Shown one piece after another: positions 1 to 8,917 of a stretch of 64,000 bases of DNA. The position numbers and the translations under genes are program-made. Each line of letters opens with the position of its first letter. Positions within the stretch are counted from its first letter, which is position 1. The notes beneath the pieces are model-generated. The model searched no databases. It had not been told where the DNA came from and worked only from the letters and a program-made list of their open reading frames with translations. The DNA is from Palsa-1439 sp050015495 (GTDB lineage Bacteria; Verrucomicrobiota; Verrucomicrobiia; Palsa-1439). The stretch lies in assembly GCA_050015495.1 (NCBI GenBank), contig JBEKBH010000019.1, positions 1 through 64,000 on the forward strand. Reading direction: 5' to 3'.

Positions 1-1521
1 GAGCAGACCAAGAACCTGTCGCTTGAACTGCAACGCCGCGAGTGTCAAGCCTACTGCCAGCGGAACGGATTCGCCGTTGACCGGATCTTTGAGGAGCGCG
101 GCGAATCCGCCAAGACCACGGCCCGGCCCGAGTTTCAGGCCATGCTGGATTATTGCGCCAGCAACAAGGGCAAGATCGGCGCGGTCGTGGTCTATCACAC
201 CAACCGCTTCGCCCGCGATGCCCGCGACCATCTCAATGTGACGTTTACCTTGGGCGGCTCCGGGATTCGCCTGCATAGCGTGCAGGAGAGGCTTGAGGAT
301 ACAGCCGCAGGACGCTTTATCCAGACCATGCTGGCCGGTGCCAACCAACTAGACAATGAACAACGAGCCGACCGTTGCAAAGCGGGTATGAGGGCGGCGG
401 TGGAGAAAGGCCGCTGGCCGTTCCCCGCACCGCTCGGATTCTGCAATGAGCGCAACGACCTCAAAGAGGCGACACTTGTGCCCGATTTGAAGCGCGCGCC
501 GTTGATTGAGGAAGCCTTTCGATTGTACGCAACAGGGCTGCACAGCAAGCAGGATGTGTTGAACAAGGTCACGAGCATGGGGCTAACAACGGCGGAGGGG
601 GCCAAGCTCACGTTGTATGACTTCTCGAAGATCCTGCGGCGGCCGATTTACGCCGGTTGGATTGTCGTCGAGAAATGGGGGCTAAAGGTGCGGGGGAATT
701 TCGAGCCGATCGTGTCTCAGGACCTGTTTGACCGGGTTCAACTCGTGGCTGACGACCGTCGTCCCAATCGCCCTAAGAGGTACACGCGGGACCGTGGGGA
801 TCTACCGCTGCGCGGTGCGTTGCGGTGCGGTAGCTGCGGGCACACCATGACGGGCTACTTTGCGACGGGGCGACTTGGCGGGAAGTTCGGATACTATGGC
901 TGCCACAACAAGCTGTGCACCCGACGGGTGACCGTGCCGAAACGGAAGGTCGAGGAAAGATTTCTGGAGCACATACGCGAGTGGCAACCTACGCCGGGTG
1001 TCATGCAGATGGTCTCGCATGTTGTCACGAAACGATGGAACTCACGGCAAGACCTCGCGAGGTCCGGCGCGGCACGTCACACCACGGCCATTCGGGAGAT
1101 CGAGGGGAAGTTGACCAGACTGGAGAATGCGTACATCTACGAGCGGGCCATCGACCGTGAGCGATACGAGCAGCATCGCGCTGGCTTGGAGCAACAATTG
1201 ACGGCTGCACGCGTCGCCCTGTCCGATGCTCAGACCGACGACCTCGACTTGGAAGGCGCATTGCGGATGGCGAGCACGGTGCTGACGAATGCCGCGACGG
1301 TGTATACGAAGATGACTCCCGTCAACCGCCGCAAGTTCCTAGGGGTTCTAAATCCGAGCGGATGGGAAGTGGATCGCTCGGGAGCAATTAGAACCCCGAC
1401 TAAAGCCTTCGTCTATCGGTGCTTAAGTGCTGAAAACATGCAGTCAGGTCTAAAGTGGTACGCCCGGAGGGATTTGAACCCCCAACCCTCGGTTCCGAAG
1501 ACCGATGCTCTATCCAGTTGA
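1..1521 (+). CDS. Large serine recombinase, 5' end outside window
   Basis: Reading frame 1 is open from the first base, so the protein begins upstream of the window; the catalytic serine of the resolvase domain should lie a few residues before it. Visible resolvase-domain text includes EQTKNLSLELQRRECQAYC and HTNRFARDARDH. A Recombinase domain follows (about residues 110-250 of the visible part), then a zinc ribbon with CGSCGHTM and a later YYGCHNKLC pair, then a charged coiled-coil tail. This order is standard for large serine integrases, which join attP and attB without extensive homology. The last ~20 residues (WYARRDLNPQPS...) are the antisense of the tRNA-Arg gene, so the C-terminus is fused to tRNA sequence. 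It may belong to another element lying to the left. Confidence 0.9.
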   Translation, partial: EQTKNLSLELQRRECQAYCQRNGFAVDRIFEERGESAKTTARPEFQAMLDYCASNKGKIGAVVVYHTNRFARDARDHLNVTFTLGGSGIRLHSVQERLEDTAAGRFIQTMLAGANQLDNEQRADRCKAGMRAAVEKGRWPFPAPLGFCNERNDLKEATLVPDLKRAPLIEEAFRLYATGLHSKQDVLNKVTSMGLTTAEGAKLTLYDFSKILRRPIYAGWIVVEKWGLKVRGNFEPIVSQDLFDRVQLVADDRRPNRPKRYTRDRGDLPLRGALRCGSCGHTMTGYFATGRLGGKFGYYGCHNKLCTRRVTVPKRKVEERFLEHIREWQPTPGVMQMVSHVVTKRWNSRQDLARSGAARHTTAIREIEGKLTRLENAYIYERAIDRERYEQHRAGLEQQLTAARVALSDAQTDDLDLEGALRMASTVLTNAATVYTKMTPVNRRKFLGVLNPSGWEVDRSGAIRTPTKAFVYRCLSAENMQSGLKWYARRDLNPQPSVPKTDALSS

Positions 1522-1532
1522 GCTACGGGCGC
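1456..1532 (-). tRNA. tRNA-Arg (anticodon TCG)
   Basis: On the minus strand the sequence starts GCGCCCGTAGCTCAACTGG, has a 5-bp anticodon stem TCGGT/ACCGA around the loop CTTCGGA (anticodon TCG), a T-arm with GGTTCAAATCC and an encoded CCA (1456-1458). The acceptor stem closes with a G1-U72 wobble. The gene is intact although the serine recombinase reads into it from the opposite strand. Its 5' half (1491-1532) forms most of the 47-bp direct repeat, so the tRNA is the integration target, and its upstream promoter region now lies inside the element. Confidence 0.95.
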
Positions 1533-1537
1533 ACAAG
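1491..1537. repeat. attL-type core, 47-bp direct repeat copy 1
   Basis: This stretch is identical over 47 bp to 22040-22086. It covers the tRNA-Arg anticodon loop through the 5' end plus 5 bp upstream. Similarity continues weakly outside it (ACTTACG on both sides after one mismatch). A tyrosine integrase starts 95 bp to its right. I read it as the left attachment site of the 20.5-kb element; crossover in the anticodon loop is typical for tRNA-targeting integrases. Confidence 0.85.
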
Positions 1538-1561
1538 CACTTACGTAAATTTAGCTTGCTT

Positions 1562-1581
1562 TGGTTGGCATTGGTTGGCAT
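1562..1581 (+). repeat. Tandem decamer TGGTTGGCAT x2 (candidate arm site)
   Basis: Two adjacent copies of TGGTTGGCAT lie 24 bp inside attL. The same tandem pair occurs at 21891-21910, inside the right end. A short repeat restricted to both inner flanks of an att pair is what integrase arm-binding sites look like. Binding is inference. Confidence 0.5.
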
Positions 1582-1631
1582 AGTGTCACAAAACCAAGAG
1601 GGGGCAACCCTCACACGGGAGACACGAGAAC

Positions 1632-2861
1632 ATGACAGCAACCAAGCAGGACCAAGTTTCATGGCCACCGATTGTACCCGTTCAATTCGGTTCGGGCAAG
1701 AGCGGCTTCCAAGTCGCGTTTCAGGTCAAGGGTAAGCGCGTTCGCAAGAGTTTCTCGACGATCCAGGACGCAAAGAAGTACGCCGCTGAGCAGCGCGCCT
1801 TGTACCACCACGAAGGATTGAGCGCATTTGCCCTGACCGCCGCCGACCGGGCTATTGCCGAGCGGTGCATGGCGAAACTGGCGCCGTTCAATGTCGGCTT
1901 GGAGGAGGCGGTTGACCACTACATTGCCACCGTCGTCAAATTCCGAGAATCGCCTACCGTGGCGGAGATTGTCGAGAAGATCATCGCGCAGGCCAAAGCC
2001 GATCGTCGCCGTGATCTCACCGTGATCGACCTGCGGCACCGGCTTGGCTACTTCGCCGACTCCTTTGGCGACCGACGCCCTGGCGAGATCGGGCTGGCGG
2101 AGTTGGAGCAGTGGGCAAACAACCCGGTCCTATCACCCAGGTCCCGTCGCCACAATCTGACCAAGGCTTCGCAGTTGTACCGCTACGCCATAAAACACGA
2201 CTGGTGCATCGAGAACCCCATCCCGAAATTGACCCGCCCCAAAGTCGAGCAGGCGGAGCCGCACATTCTGGCCGTCGAGGAGTGCGCCCGGTTGCTGTCG
2301 CTGGCGGAGCAATTCAACCTAACCGCGTTTGTGGTGTTGGGAATTTTCGCCGGTATCCGGCCCGATGAACTCAGGAAACTGGACTGGTCCAAAGTGAAGC
2401 TCGCGGAGAAGCTGGTGCGCCTTGATGCGCGCGTTACCAAGATCGGGCTGCGCCGAATAGTCGAACTTCCCGACGTAGCGTTGTCGTGGTTGCTGCCAGT
2501 CGCCAAAAAGAGTGGGCTAATTATTGGTGCCAAATCATCCTTCAAGAAGCGGTGGAAGAAACTCCGCCGCGCTGCCGGTTACGGCGTGCACGGCTCCGAA
2601 ACGGACAAGGAAAAGGCTGCGGGCCTGAAACTGCGGGAGTGGGGCAACGATTCCATGCGGCACACAGCCGCTAGTTGCTGGTGTGCCCACAGCGGCGATT
2701 ATCCCAAAACCGCCGCCATGTTGGGGCATAGTCTCGACGTGCTGCATCGGCATTACCGCGGGCTCGTCACTCCCGCCGACGCCGAACGGTTTTTCGCGTT
2801 GCGACCGGATGCTGATGGCGCTGAGAAAATCGTGGCGATGAAGGCCGTGGCGAATGATTGA
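1632..2861 (+). CDS. int: Tyrosine recombinase/integrase (element 1)
   Basis: A 409-aa phage-type integrase. The N-terminal ~60 residues look like an arm-binding domain, about 95-195 is a SAM-like core-binding domain, and the C-terminal catalytic domain shows Arg243 (FAGIRPDEL), Lys270, Arg343-His344 (SMRHTAAS), His366 (MLGHS) and nucleophile Tyr375 (HRHYRGL). The complete R-K-(H)R-H-Y set suggests an active enzyme. It is the first gene inside attL and reads away from the tRNA. It is clearly homologous along its length to the integrase at 22160, which sits in the same place relative to the second att copy. A weak GGGAG-type ribosome site precedes the ATG. Confidence 0.95.
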   Translation: MTATKQDQVSWPPIVPVQFGSGKSGFQVAFQVKGKRVRKSFSTIQDAKKYAAEQRALYHHEGLSAFALTAADRAIAERCMAKLAPFNVGLEEAVDHYIATVVKFRESPTVAEIVEKIIAQAKADRRRDLTVIDLRHRLGYFADSFGDRRPGEIGLAELEQWANNPVLSPRSRRHNLTKASQLYRYAIKHDWCIENPIPKLTRPKVEQAEPHILAVEECARLLSLAEQFNLTAFVVLGIFAGIRPDELRKLDWSKVKLAEKLVRLDARVTKIGLRRIVELPDVALSWLLPVAKKSGLIIGAKSSFKKRWKKLRRAAGYGVHGSETDKEKAAGLKLREWGNDSMRHTAASCWCAHSGDYPKTAAMLGHSLDVLHRHYRGLVTPADAERFFALRPDADGAEKIVAMKAVAND

Positions 2862-3090
2862 ACCGACGATTTGCGCATGTCTGCGCCAACTAAGGAAAAG
2901 GCTCTTCAATACATCCACAGTGCCCTCGCCCAAACCACAACGGCTTTCCGTCGCCTGCTCTTGGCGCAGGAAGCAGGACTATCTGGCAGGGTTGAATAGG
3001 CTTGAAATCCATTTCTAGCAATGTATTGTGATGTCTAGCAATAATCAGCTAGAAGTGGTTAGAGGTTTATAGAAATTCACGGAGATCGTC
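2862..3090. promoter_or_regulatory. Intergenic with TCTAGCAAT direct repeats
   Basis: The gap between the integrase and the ATPase holds two TCTAGCAAT copies (3014-3022 and 3034-3042, 20 bp apart) and a further CTAGAAG at about 3049. Two-turn spacing on one DNA face suggests an operator for the downstream ATPase gene. There is no other recognisable element and no tRNA or terminator. Confidence 0.4.
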
Positions 3091-4287
3091 ATGGACGCCA
3101 TTAAAAATCCGTTCTCCCCCGGCGCAGGCTCTCCGCCGCCCGAACTGGTCGGTCGCGAGGGAATCCTTGAGCAGGCCCGTGTTCTCCTCGGTCGTGTCAA
3201 AGAAAAGCGTCCCGAGAAAAGCATTCTCCTCACCGGTCTGCGCGGCGTCGGCAAAACGGTGTTGCTCAATGAAATCGAGCGCCTCGCCATCAAGGCTGGC
3301 TACCGCACCTTGTCATTGGAAGCACACGAGGACAAATCGCTGGCGGCGATGCTCGTACCGCCCCTGCGCAAACTGCTGTTCGAGATGGATCGCGTGGCGG
3401 GTGCGGGAGACAAGGCCAAACGTGCACTGGCCGTGCTCAAGGGTTTCATGGACGGAGTGAAAGTGTCGATGGGCGAAATTGAAGTCGGCTTGGACATTGA
3501 CCCTGAAAAGGGTGCTGCGGACAGCGGCGACCTCGAAAGCGACCTGCCCAGTCTGTTACTCGCCGTGGCCGAAGCTGCCGAGGAACGGAAAACGCTCGTG
3601 GCGCTGCTCATCGACGAACTGCAATATTTCAGCCCGAAGGAACTCAGCGCGCTCATCATGTCCATGCACAAGATGCAGCAGCGCCAGCTGCCGATGGTGC
3701 TGCTCGGCGCGGGCCTGCCCATTCTGCCCCGTCTTGCCGGTGAATCAAAATCCTACGCCGAGCGGCTGTTCAGCTTTCCCGACATTGGCGCGCTTTCCGA
3801 GCCCGACGCCATCAAAGCGTTGCAAGACCCGACTAGAGCCGTCGGCGTAGACTTTGAAAAGTCCGCGCTGAAGGAAATCTTCCGTTTGACCCAAGGCTAT
3901 CCCTACTTCCTCCAGGAGTGGGGTTATCAATCGTGGAATCACGCCGAGGCCTCGCCGATCACCTTGCGCGTTGTTCAGGAAGCCACCGGGACAGTGATTC
4001 AACGCCTCGATGCGAACTTTTTCCGCGTTCGGTTCGACCGGCTCACGCCCGGCGAAAAGCAGTTTCTGCGCGCCATGGCCAGCCTTGGATTGGGCTCGCA
4101 TCGCAGCGGCGACATCGCGGATGCGCTCGGCGTGAAAATCAACAGCCTTGGCCCAGCGCGGGCGAACCTGATTCAGAAGGGCATGATTTACAGCCCGGCC
4201 CATGGTGATATGGCGTTTACAGTGCCATTATTTAGCGAATTCATGTGCCGCGCCATACCTGCTTTTCGGTCGAAAGCAAAACGATAG
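3091..4287 (+). CDS. AAA ATPase, ORC/Cdc6-like (AAA_16 type)
   Basis: A 398-aa P-loop ATPase. Walker A is GLRGVGKT (residues 49-56) and Walker B-like text is VALLIDELQY (about 170-180). An arginine-finger/sensor region and a C-terminal winged-helix-like segment (GDIADALGVKINSLGPARANLIQKGMIY) follow. The family (ATP-binding proteins related to Orc1/Cdc6 and STAND modules) is common on mobile DNA and its biochemical role is mostly unknown. GGAG precedes the ATG. It is the second gene after attL, and a different AAA ATPase occupies the same position after the second att copy, so a role in maintenance or transfer of the element, or in defence, is possible. That role is inference. Confidence 0.8.
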   Translation: MDAIKNPFSPGAGSPPPELVGREGILEQARVLLGRVKEKRPEKSILLTGLRGVGKTVLLNEIERLAIKAGYRTLSLEAHEDKSLAAMLVPPLRKLLFEMDRVAGAGDKAKRALAVLKGFMDGVKVSMGEIEVGLDIDPEKGAADSGDLESDLPSLLLAVAEAAEERKTLVALLIDELQYFSPKELSALIMSMHKMQQRQLPMVLLGAGLPILPRLAGESKSYAERLFSFPDIGALSEPDAIKALQDPTRAVGVDFEKSALKEIFRLTQGYPYFLQEWGYQSWNHAEASPITLRVVQEATGTVIQRLDANFFRVRFDRLTPGEKQFLRAMASLGLGSHRSGDIADALGVKINSLGPARANLIQKGMIYSPAHGDMAFTVPLFSEFMCRAIPAFRSKAKR

Positions 4288-4314
4288 GCTGTGCGATTGA
4301 GCCGCGCCCGCAGC

Positions 4315-5058
4315 TCAATTCGCTTGGAACCAACTGTTCTGGTCGTCGGGAAGAGTGGACTGAGTAGAAATCACATCGAAGCCGACAAAATCAACATGTT
4401 GATCCGCGCGTAGTATGTTCACCCCTCCCACGTGCCGGCCTAGAATGGAGGAAACCTTCTCTTTCAGATTGCCTGCTCGCACGCGGTAGGACGATCCATC
4501 CGAATCGATAAGCAGCAGAAACTCCGCAGGCTTGGGAATCTCGTCCAGACGATAGGAAGCTCCGCCATACGAATCCGCCGGCGCACGCACATATAGGCCA
4601 GAGTTTTTCACATTCGGCCAATTAATTGAATAGCTGTACCGTTTATCCGCCTTGAGTTGCTGCACACTCGATGATTTCAACACTTCCGGGCAGTTTCTCA
4701 ACTGGACGATTTTATCGCTTGTGGCGTTACCAAGATAGTGGGCGTAAGGGTTGCGCACTTTGCTGCCATTTTCAGTAAATTCTGTGGATGCCCAGTGTTT
4801 CGTGGTGAAGAGCCAGCCATGGTAGTCTTGGGAATACATTTGGAAGGCAAGCCCCCACTGCCTCAATTGATTGGCACAACTGGCGGCTTGGGCGTTCGCC
4901 CGGGCTTTGGTCATGACCGGCTGAAGTAGTATCGCCAGTATCACGACAATCGCCACCAAGACCAGCAATTCAATAAGGTTGAAGGCAGTGTCTTTGCTCG
5001 TATTGCAGCGCAAACCTTCAACGGAATCCGCACCAGAATTATTGCTTATTGAGTTCAT
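4315..5058 (-). CDS. Prepilin-type (type II pseudopilin-like) protein
   Basis: The protein has a short leader, then FNLIELLVLVAIVVILAILLQPVMTKAR, a prepilin cleavage/methylation segment with a hydrophobic helix. ASCANQLRQWGLAFQMYSQDYHGWL follows, and near the end RHVGGVNILRADQHVDF, the verrucomicrobial/planctomycetal counterpart of the DUF1559-type RHxGGxNxLFADGHV block. An ATG at 5058 is preferred over 5103 because GGGGGAAC precedes it. The gene converges on the ATPase with 27 bp between the stops. Such proteins are exported through a type II-like assembly; no assembly genes are nearby. A broken paralogue lies at 13987-14356, on the other side of the RHS operon. Confidence 0.85.
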   Translation of the reverse strand: MNSISNNSGADSVEGLRCNTSKDTAFNLIELLVLVAIVVILAILLQPVMTKARANAQAASCANQLRQWGLAFQMYSQDYHGWLFTTKHWASTEFTENGSKVRNPYAHYLGNATSDKIVQLRNCPEVLKSSSVQQLKADKRYSYSINWPNVKNSGLYVRAPADSYGGASYRLDEIPKPAEFLLLIDSDGSSYRVRAGNLKEKVSSILGRHVGGVNILRADQHVDFVGFDVISTQSTLPDDQNSWFQAN

Positions 5059-5495
5059 GTCCAGTTCCCCCGCCGGACGCCGAAGTACACTGCGATCATT
5101 CACGGAGTGTACAGCTTTGTACTAACATTGCAACGAATATTGCTATTATTGTCTTGCAGACCAGAATCAATTGCATCATAAGACGTGCTGTTGTTGTGTG
5201 AGTCTTAGCAGTTTTGCAATGATCGAATGCCTTGAGTTTGGTTGCCCCTGTCGAGAACAGGAGCGGCCGAGCGCAGAGTGAGGGGTGCCTGCAAGGCTTG
5301 GCGGGGAGGAGAATGCGGTCTCGTGAGGAAGGTCAACATTTTTCTACACATCCTCGTTAGTTTGAAGCCCAGCCAATTTTGCCGGTCATCTTTCCCACCT
5401 TGCACAGTGCTCCTTCATTTCCGACGAAAACTGCTTGCTTGTCACCACACTCTCCCAAGCGAAGAACCAGATCCGTTATAAGCTGAACCGATGGT
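5059..5495. other. Divergent intergenic region
   Basis: About 440 bp separate the prepilin gene (leftward) from the RHS operon (rightward). The stretch around 5105-5175 is AT-rich and should carry the promoters for both. I see no RNA gene, no convincing inverted repeat and no coding segment. Confidence 0.3.
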
Positions 5496-6443
5496 GTGAG
5501 AATGAGAAAACGTGTCAAAGCCGTCGTTTTATTCGGAGGAATGGTGTTGGTGCTGTTGGGGGCAAACCTCGTAGCGTTAGACAACAGTGCTTTGTTTAGC
5601 TACTTCGGATGGAACGGATTGCTGATCGTATTCGGACTGGGTCTTGCGTTGGCAGTAACGGGCTGGCTCGGTAGCGATACACTGCCATTATCGCGTGCTT
5701 TCTTGATTGTTGGCGCGCTCTTGCTCGTGTCTGCTATCGGAGTGGGACAGATTTGGATACTCCGTCCAACGTCCCAGACTGAAGTGAAGGCGATCAAACC
5801 GACCTCAACGTTTCAGAGCGATCTTGAGGTTAAGCAACGGCTGCCTCTAGTCGAGTCGGTGCTACAGAATGGCGATTGGGCGAGTTCGGAGAGTTTACAA
5901 CTCCTCCAACGGTGCCGGAAGCAGTATCCGAAACAAATCAGCGACATTGAGAGGTATGAAGCAGCTTGGTATTTCCTGCATGGGGACGGGGTGCGGGGTG
6001 AAGAGACGCTCGGTCGGCTGGGCATGGAAAACGAAGTCGCGTCCTTTTATGAAGCGAAAGGGGATTGGGAGTCGCTGCGACGGATCAACGAGGGGAAGTA
6101 TTCCCTGACGGGACACCCGACTCCAGGTTCGATGCGCACAGCCGCTCTATTGGCGCTGAATCGGGGTAATCAGCTCGCACAGCCGGGACGGCACCTAGTT
6201 GAAACCTGTTTGCAGCCTGGAAGAATCCGTGAAACACAAATAGAACCGCTTTGGGATCAGGTTCGCGTCCGGCTTGGTCGAGACATTTCCCCGGCCGAGT
6301 ACTACTGCTGTTTGGAGAATCTCGCACACGTAGCAGAAGACAGAACTGTGCTGAGCCGCCTGTTCTTCGAAATATGCAAGCTGGAACAGTTGCACCCTGA
6401 GTTGCGGACACGAGCCACCGCGTTGACAGTACCACTCAGTTAG
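5496..6443 (+). CDS. Membrane protein, first gene of RHS operon
   Basis: A 315-aa protein of unknown function. It starts at GTG 5496 or, more likely, ATG 5502. It has three hydrophobic helices (about residues 8-28, 37-58 and 66-88), then a cytoplasmic or periplasmic helical domain of ~220 residues with regular Leu spacing and several EWESL/ALLALNRG-type segments that could be tetratricopeptide-like. The next gene follows after 15 bp, so it is co-transcribed with two secreted proteins and the RHS protein. No catalytic motif is visible. A role in export or localisation of the RHS protein is only suggested by context. Confidence 0.75.
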   Translation: MRMRKRVKAVVLFGGMVLVLLGANLVALDNSALFSYFGWNGLLIVFGLGLALAVTGWLGSDTLPLSRAFLIVGALLLVSAIGVGQIWILRPTSQTEVKAIKPTSTFQSDLEVKQRLPLVESVLQNGDWASSESLQLLQRCRKQYPKQISDIERYEAAWYFLHGDGVRGEETLGRLGMENEVASFYEAKGDWESLRRINEGKYSLTGHPTPGSMRTAALLALNRGNQLAQPGRHLVETCLQPGRIRETQIEPLWDQVRVRLGRDISPAEYYCCLENLAHVAEDRTVLSRLFFEICKLEQLHPELRTRATALTVPLS

Positions 6444-6458
6444 TGAAGGAGGGACATC

Positions 6459-7478
6459 ATGACTACTCAACTTTTCCAAACTATCGCGACGGAGTCGATG
6501 TTGTCTAACTATCGAGTCTCTCATAGCTGGCGAACTTTCGCCGCACTGTGGCTAGCGCTTGTTAGCTTGCATCCCACGATCGTGTCGGCCCAAATCGATT
6601 CGAACTCCAGTAGCACAATCTTGGGGTTCCAAGTAGTGCAATTGCCGGAAGCGTGGTATCCGTTGGGTCCTTCGCTGGAACCTTTTCCTGTCGCGCGCGG
6701 TCAGGTGAACCAAGTTAACAGCAATCAGGCAATCGTAGTGTGGGATTCTTATTTCAGCAATGGCCTCACCAACAGTACCCAGTGGAATGCAAATCAGTGG
6801 GTTAACTACGAATTGCGGATGACTAGCGGTACAAACACCGGCCAGCGCTACACAATTATAAACAGCGGCTTCAATTCACTTACCATTAACAGAGACCTGT
6901 CCGCTGCCGGAGTTGCGCCGGGAGACGCTTGGGAATTGCTCCCCACTTTGGAAGACTACTTGGGTAATCAATTGATTGATGGTGACATTGCAGGTGTTTA
7001 TAGCCAGGGTAATCTGGTGGAGTTGTGGTGCTCGGACTCGGGGGAGTGGTTAGATGCGGAAGGTCAATCGGCAGTTTTCAGCGCGGTTACTGGCGAGGGG
7101 TTCTGGCTCGACCTAGTGCAGACCAACGGTACCCGTCGTCTAATGCTGCTCGGCAAGCTGAACGGTGATGTTGGCGGAGTATTTGTGAGTACAGGATTGC
7201 AGGTGATTTCGTTTCCTTCGGTTGAACCTCCACTTAACCTAGACTCTCTGGACTGGCTGGCTCTTGGTGCAACCGCGGGATCGCAGCCAGACCAATCCGA
7301 TCAGTTTAATGTGTACGATGCCACAAGCAGGTCATCCCACGCTTGCTGGCTGAATGTGGCGACCGGACGCTGGCAATGGCAGGATACCGGCACTGATGCT
7401 GGCAGTACACCGTTGCTACCAACCGCCGGATATGTGTATCAACATGTCGGAACGGGCTTTTACCTCCGATGGCGCTAA
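6459..7478 (+). CDS. Secreted hypothetical protein of RHS operon
   Basis: A 339-aa protein with an N-terminal signal peptide (hydrophobic stretch FAALWLALVSLHPTIVSAQ, cleavage after SAQ) behind a ~25-residue extension; an internal ATG at MLSNYRV could be the real start. The mature part is rich in Asn, Gly, Trp and beta-forming residues (for example QWVNYELRMTSGTNTGQRY). It resembles verrucomicrobial secreted beta-sandwich proteins of unknown function. A strong GAAGGAGGG site precedes the ATG. It lies between two genes of the same operon, 47 bp before the next. I do not recognise a named family with certainty. Confidence 0.75.
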   Translation: MTTQLFQTIATESMLSNYRVSHSWRTFAALWLALVSLHPTIVSAQIDSNSSSTILGFQVVQLPEAWYPLGPSLEPFPVARGQVNQVNSNQAIVVWDSYFSNGLTNSTQWNANQWVNYELRMTSGTNTGQRYTIINSGFNSLTINRDLSAAGVAPGDAWELLPTLEDYLGNQLIDGDIAGVYSQGNLVELWCSDSGEWLDAEGQSAVFSAVTGEGFWLDLVQTNGTRRLMLLGKLNGDVGGVFVSTGLQVISFPSVEPPLNLDSLDWLALGATAGSQPDQSDQFNVYDATSRSSHACWLNVATGRWQWQDTGTDAGSTPLLPTAGYVYQHVGTGFYLRWR

Positions 7479-7525
7479 GGGGAATTTGAGACAATGCAAA
7501 ACGTGAAGAACCTATGAGGTAACCG

Positions 7526-8917
7526 ATGAACCAGCGAATCTTTTCCCGGGCCACTTGGGCACTTTGTGCGGTATTGACTATCGCGCTAACCGTTCGGCTG
7601 TTCTCTCAAACCAATGCATCGCCAGCCCTTGACGCACGCTTGCAGGTTAATCCGGATGGATCAGTCTCCGTGATTTTCAAAGGAGTACCGGGCCAACTAT
7701 ACCGGATTGAAGCCTCAGACACGCCTAACGACCAAACATCGTGGAACATTGTAGCACAAGACATCGAAGCGGGAGCAGGCGTGACGGTTTGGACTGATAC
7801 GACTGTGGCAGGGGTCGCACAACGTTACTACCAAGTGATCCCCCAATCCTTGGCACGCCCGACGCAGGTCAACCCGACGACCGCCGAGCCGACTCAGGAG
7901 GCTTCGCAATCGTTACGTTACGTCGCAGCACCGCAAACGATCCTGGCGTCTCAGCAGTTAGCCAGCAATTGGTGGGTAGACGTGAAGGAGGCGGCAGACA
8001 GCGGCAAGATGATAGGAGCTCTGGGTGCTGGGAGTAATGCAACCGCGTTGGCAGTGCTGGGCGACTACGGCGTGGCCGCAACTACTTTGGCTGCGATGGG
8101 ACAACAGATAGCGCAGACGCCGGTGCGGGCCTCATTGAAGGAGCCGTTTCTACGAGCGATTGCCTTCGACAGCTTGGGTCGTTCTGCGTCGGAGGTGAAC
8201 ACACAACTGCAAATAGCCGCTGACTTGGGTTACACTAATCCGTTCTGGGTCGCGAAGGCTTTTTTGCCGGATTGGCCGGCGCGCTACGACAAACAACTTG
8301 CGAAATGCCCTGTGCCTCCGATCGCAGCCCTGGACATGCAACTAACTGAAGTCGATGCGATCAGGTACTTCAAGTGGTACGACCGCTACGCCGACCGGAT
8401 CCACTCGGTGGTGTTGAATTGGTCTCAAATCAACAACGAGCAGTTCAAATGTAGTGCCGATGTCAGTGACGCCAACCTAATAATGGGCGGCTTGTACAAA
8501 TTGATTAAGGCTCGTAACCCAAATGCGTTCGTGTGGGTACTGGTGCTCTGGAACGAGGACAACACCGACGCACTTCTATTAAAATCTCTGACATTCACTC
8601 CCGACGGCTTGATGATCCGAGATCTCCGCAACTTCCGTTCACCGTTTGAACGAGCTCGTCGTAAATATCTATCCATTTTGTCAGCCGATACCCCTTTGCT
8701 TGTAGATGACTTTTACGGATATTGGAGACAAGACTTACCGTGGCTACATCCGACGCCGGCTTGGAGTCAGAAAATTGGTGCATTAATCGCGCCCGATCTT
8801 CCGCGTATGGAACAGCGACTCCAAGACCTTGGCTATCGAGGCTTGGCGCCGAACCACATGCTGATCGAGGCAGTCCATAACGCCCAGAATAAGTCCCAAA
8901 CTACGGTGTTACCATGA
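7526..8917 (+). CDS. Secreted hypothetical protein of RHS operon
   Basis: A 463-aa protein with a signal peptide or anchor (ALCAVLTIALTVRLFSQTNASPA). Residues ~35-110 form a beta-sandwich-like domain (VNPDGSVSVIFKGVPGQLYRIEASDTPNDQTSW), a segment often seen in verrucomicrobial exoproteins. The rest is mixed alpha/beta and contains FKWYDRYADRIHSVVLNWSQINNE and VWVLVLWNEDNTDALLLKSL, which looks like a TIM-barrel/glycoside-hydrolase fold, though no catalytic pair can be assigned by eye. Its last 4 bp overlap the RHS start (ATGA), indicating translational coupling with the RHS protein. Confidence 0.75.
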   Translation: MNQRIFSRATWALCAVLTIALTVRLFSQTNASPALDARLQVNPDGSVSVIFKGVPGQLYRIEASDTPNDQTSWNIVAQDIEAGAGVTVWTDTTVAGVAQRYYQVIPQSLARPTQVNPTTAEPTQEASQSLRYVAAPQTILASQQLASNWWVDVKEAADSGKMIGALGAGSNATALAVLGDYGVAATTLAAMGQQIAQTPVRASLKEPFLRAIAFDSLGRSASEVNTQLQIAADLGYTNPFWVAKAFLPDWPARYDKQLAKCPVPPIAALDMQLTEVDAIRYFKWYDRYADRIHSVVLNWSQINNEQFKCSADVSDANLIMGGLYKLIKARNPNAFVWVLVLWNEDNTDALLLKSLTFTPDGLMIRDLRNFRSPFERARRKYLSILSADTPLLVDDFYGYWRQDLPWLHPTPAWSQKIGALIAPDLPRMEQRLQDLGYRGLAPNHMLIEAVHNAQNKSQTTVLP

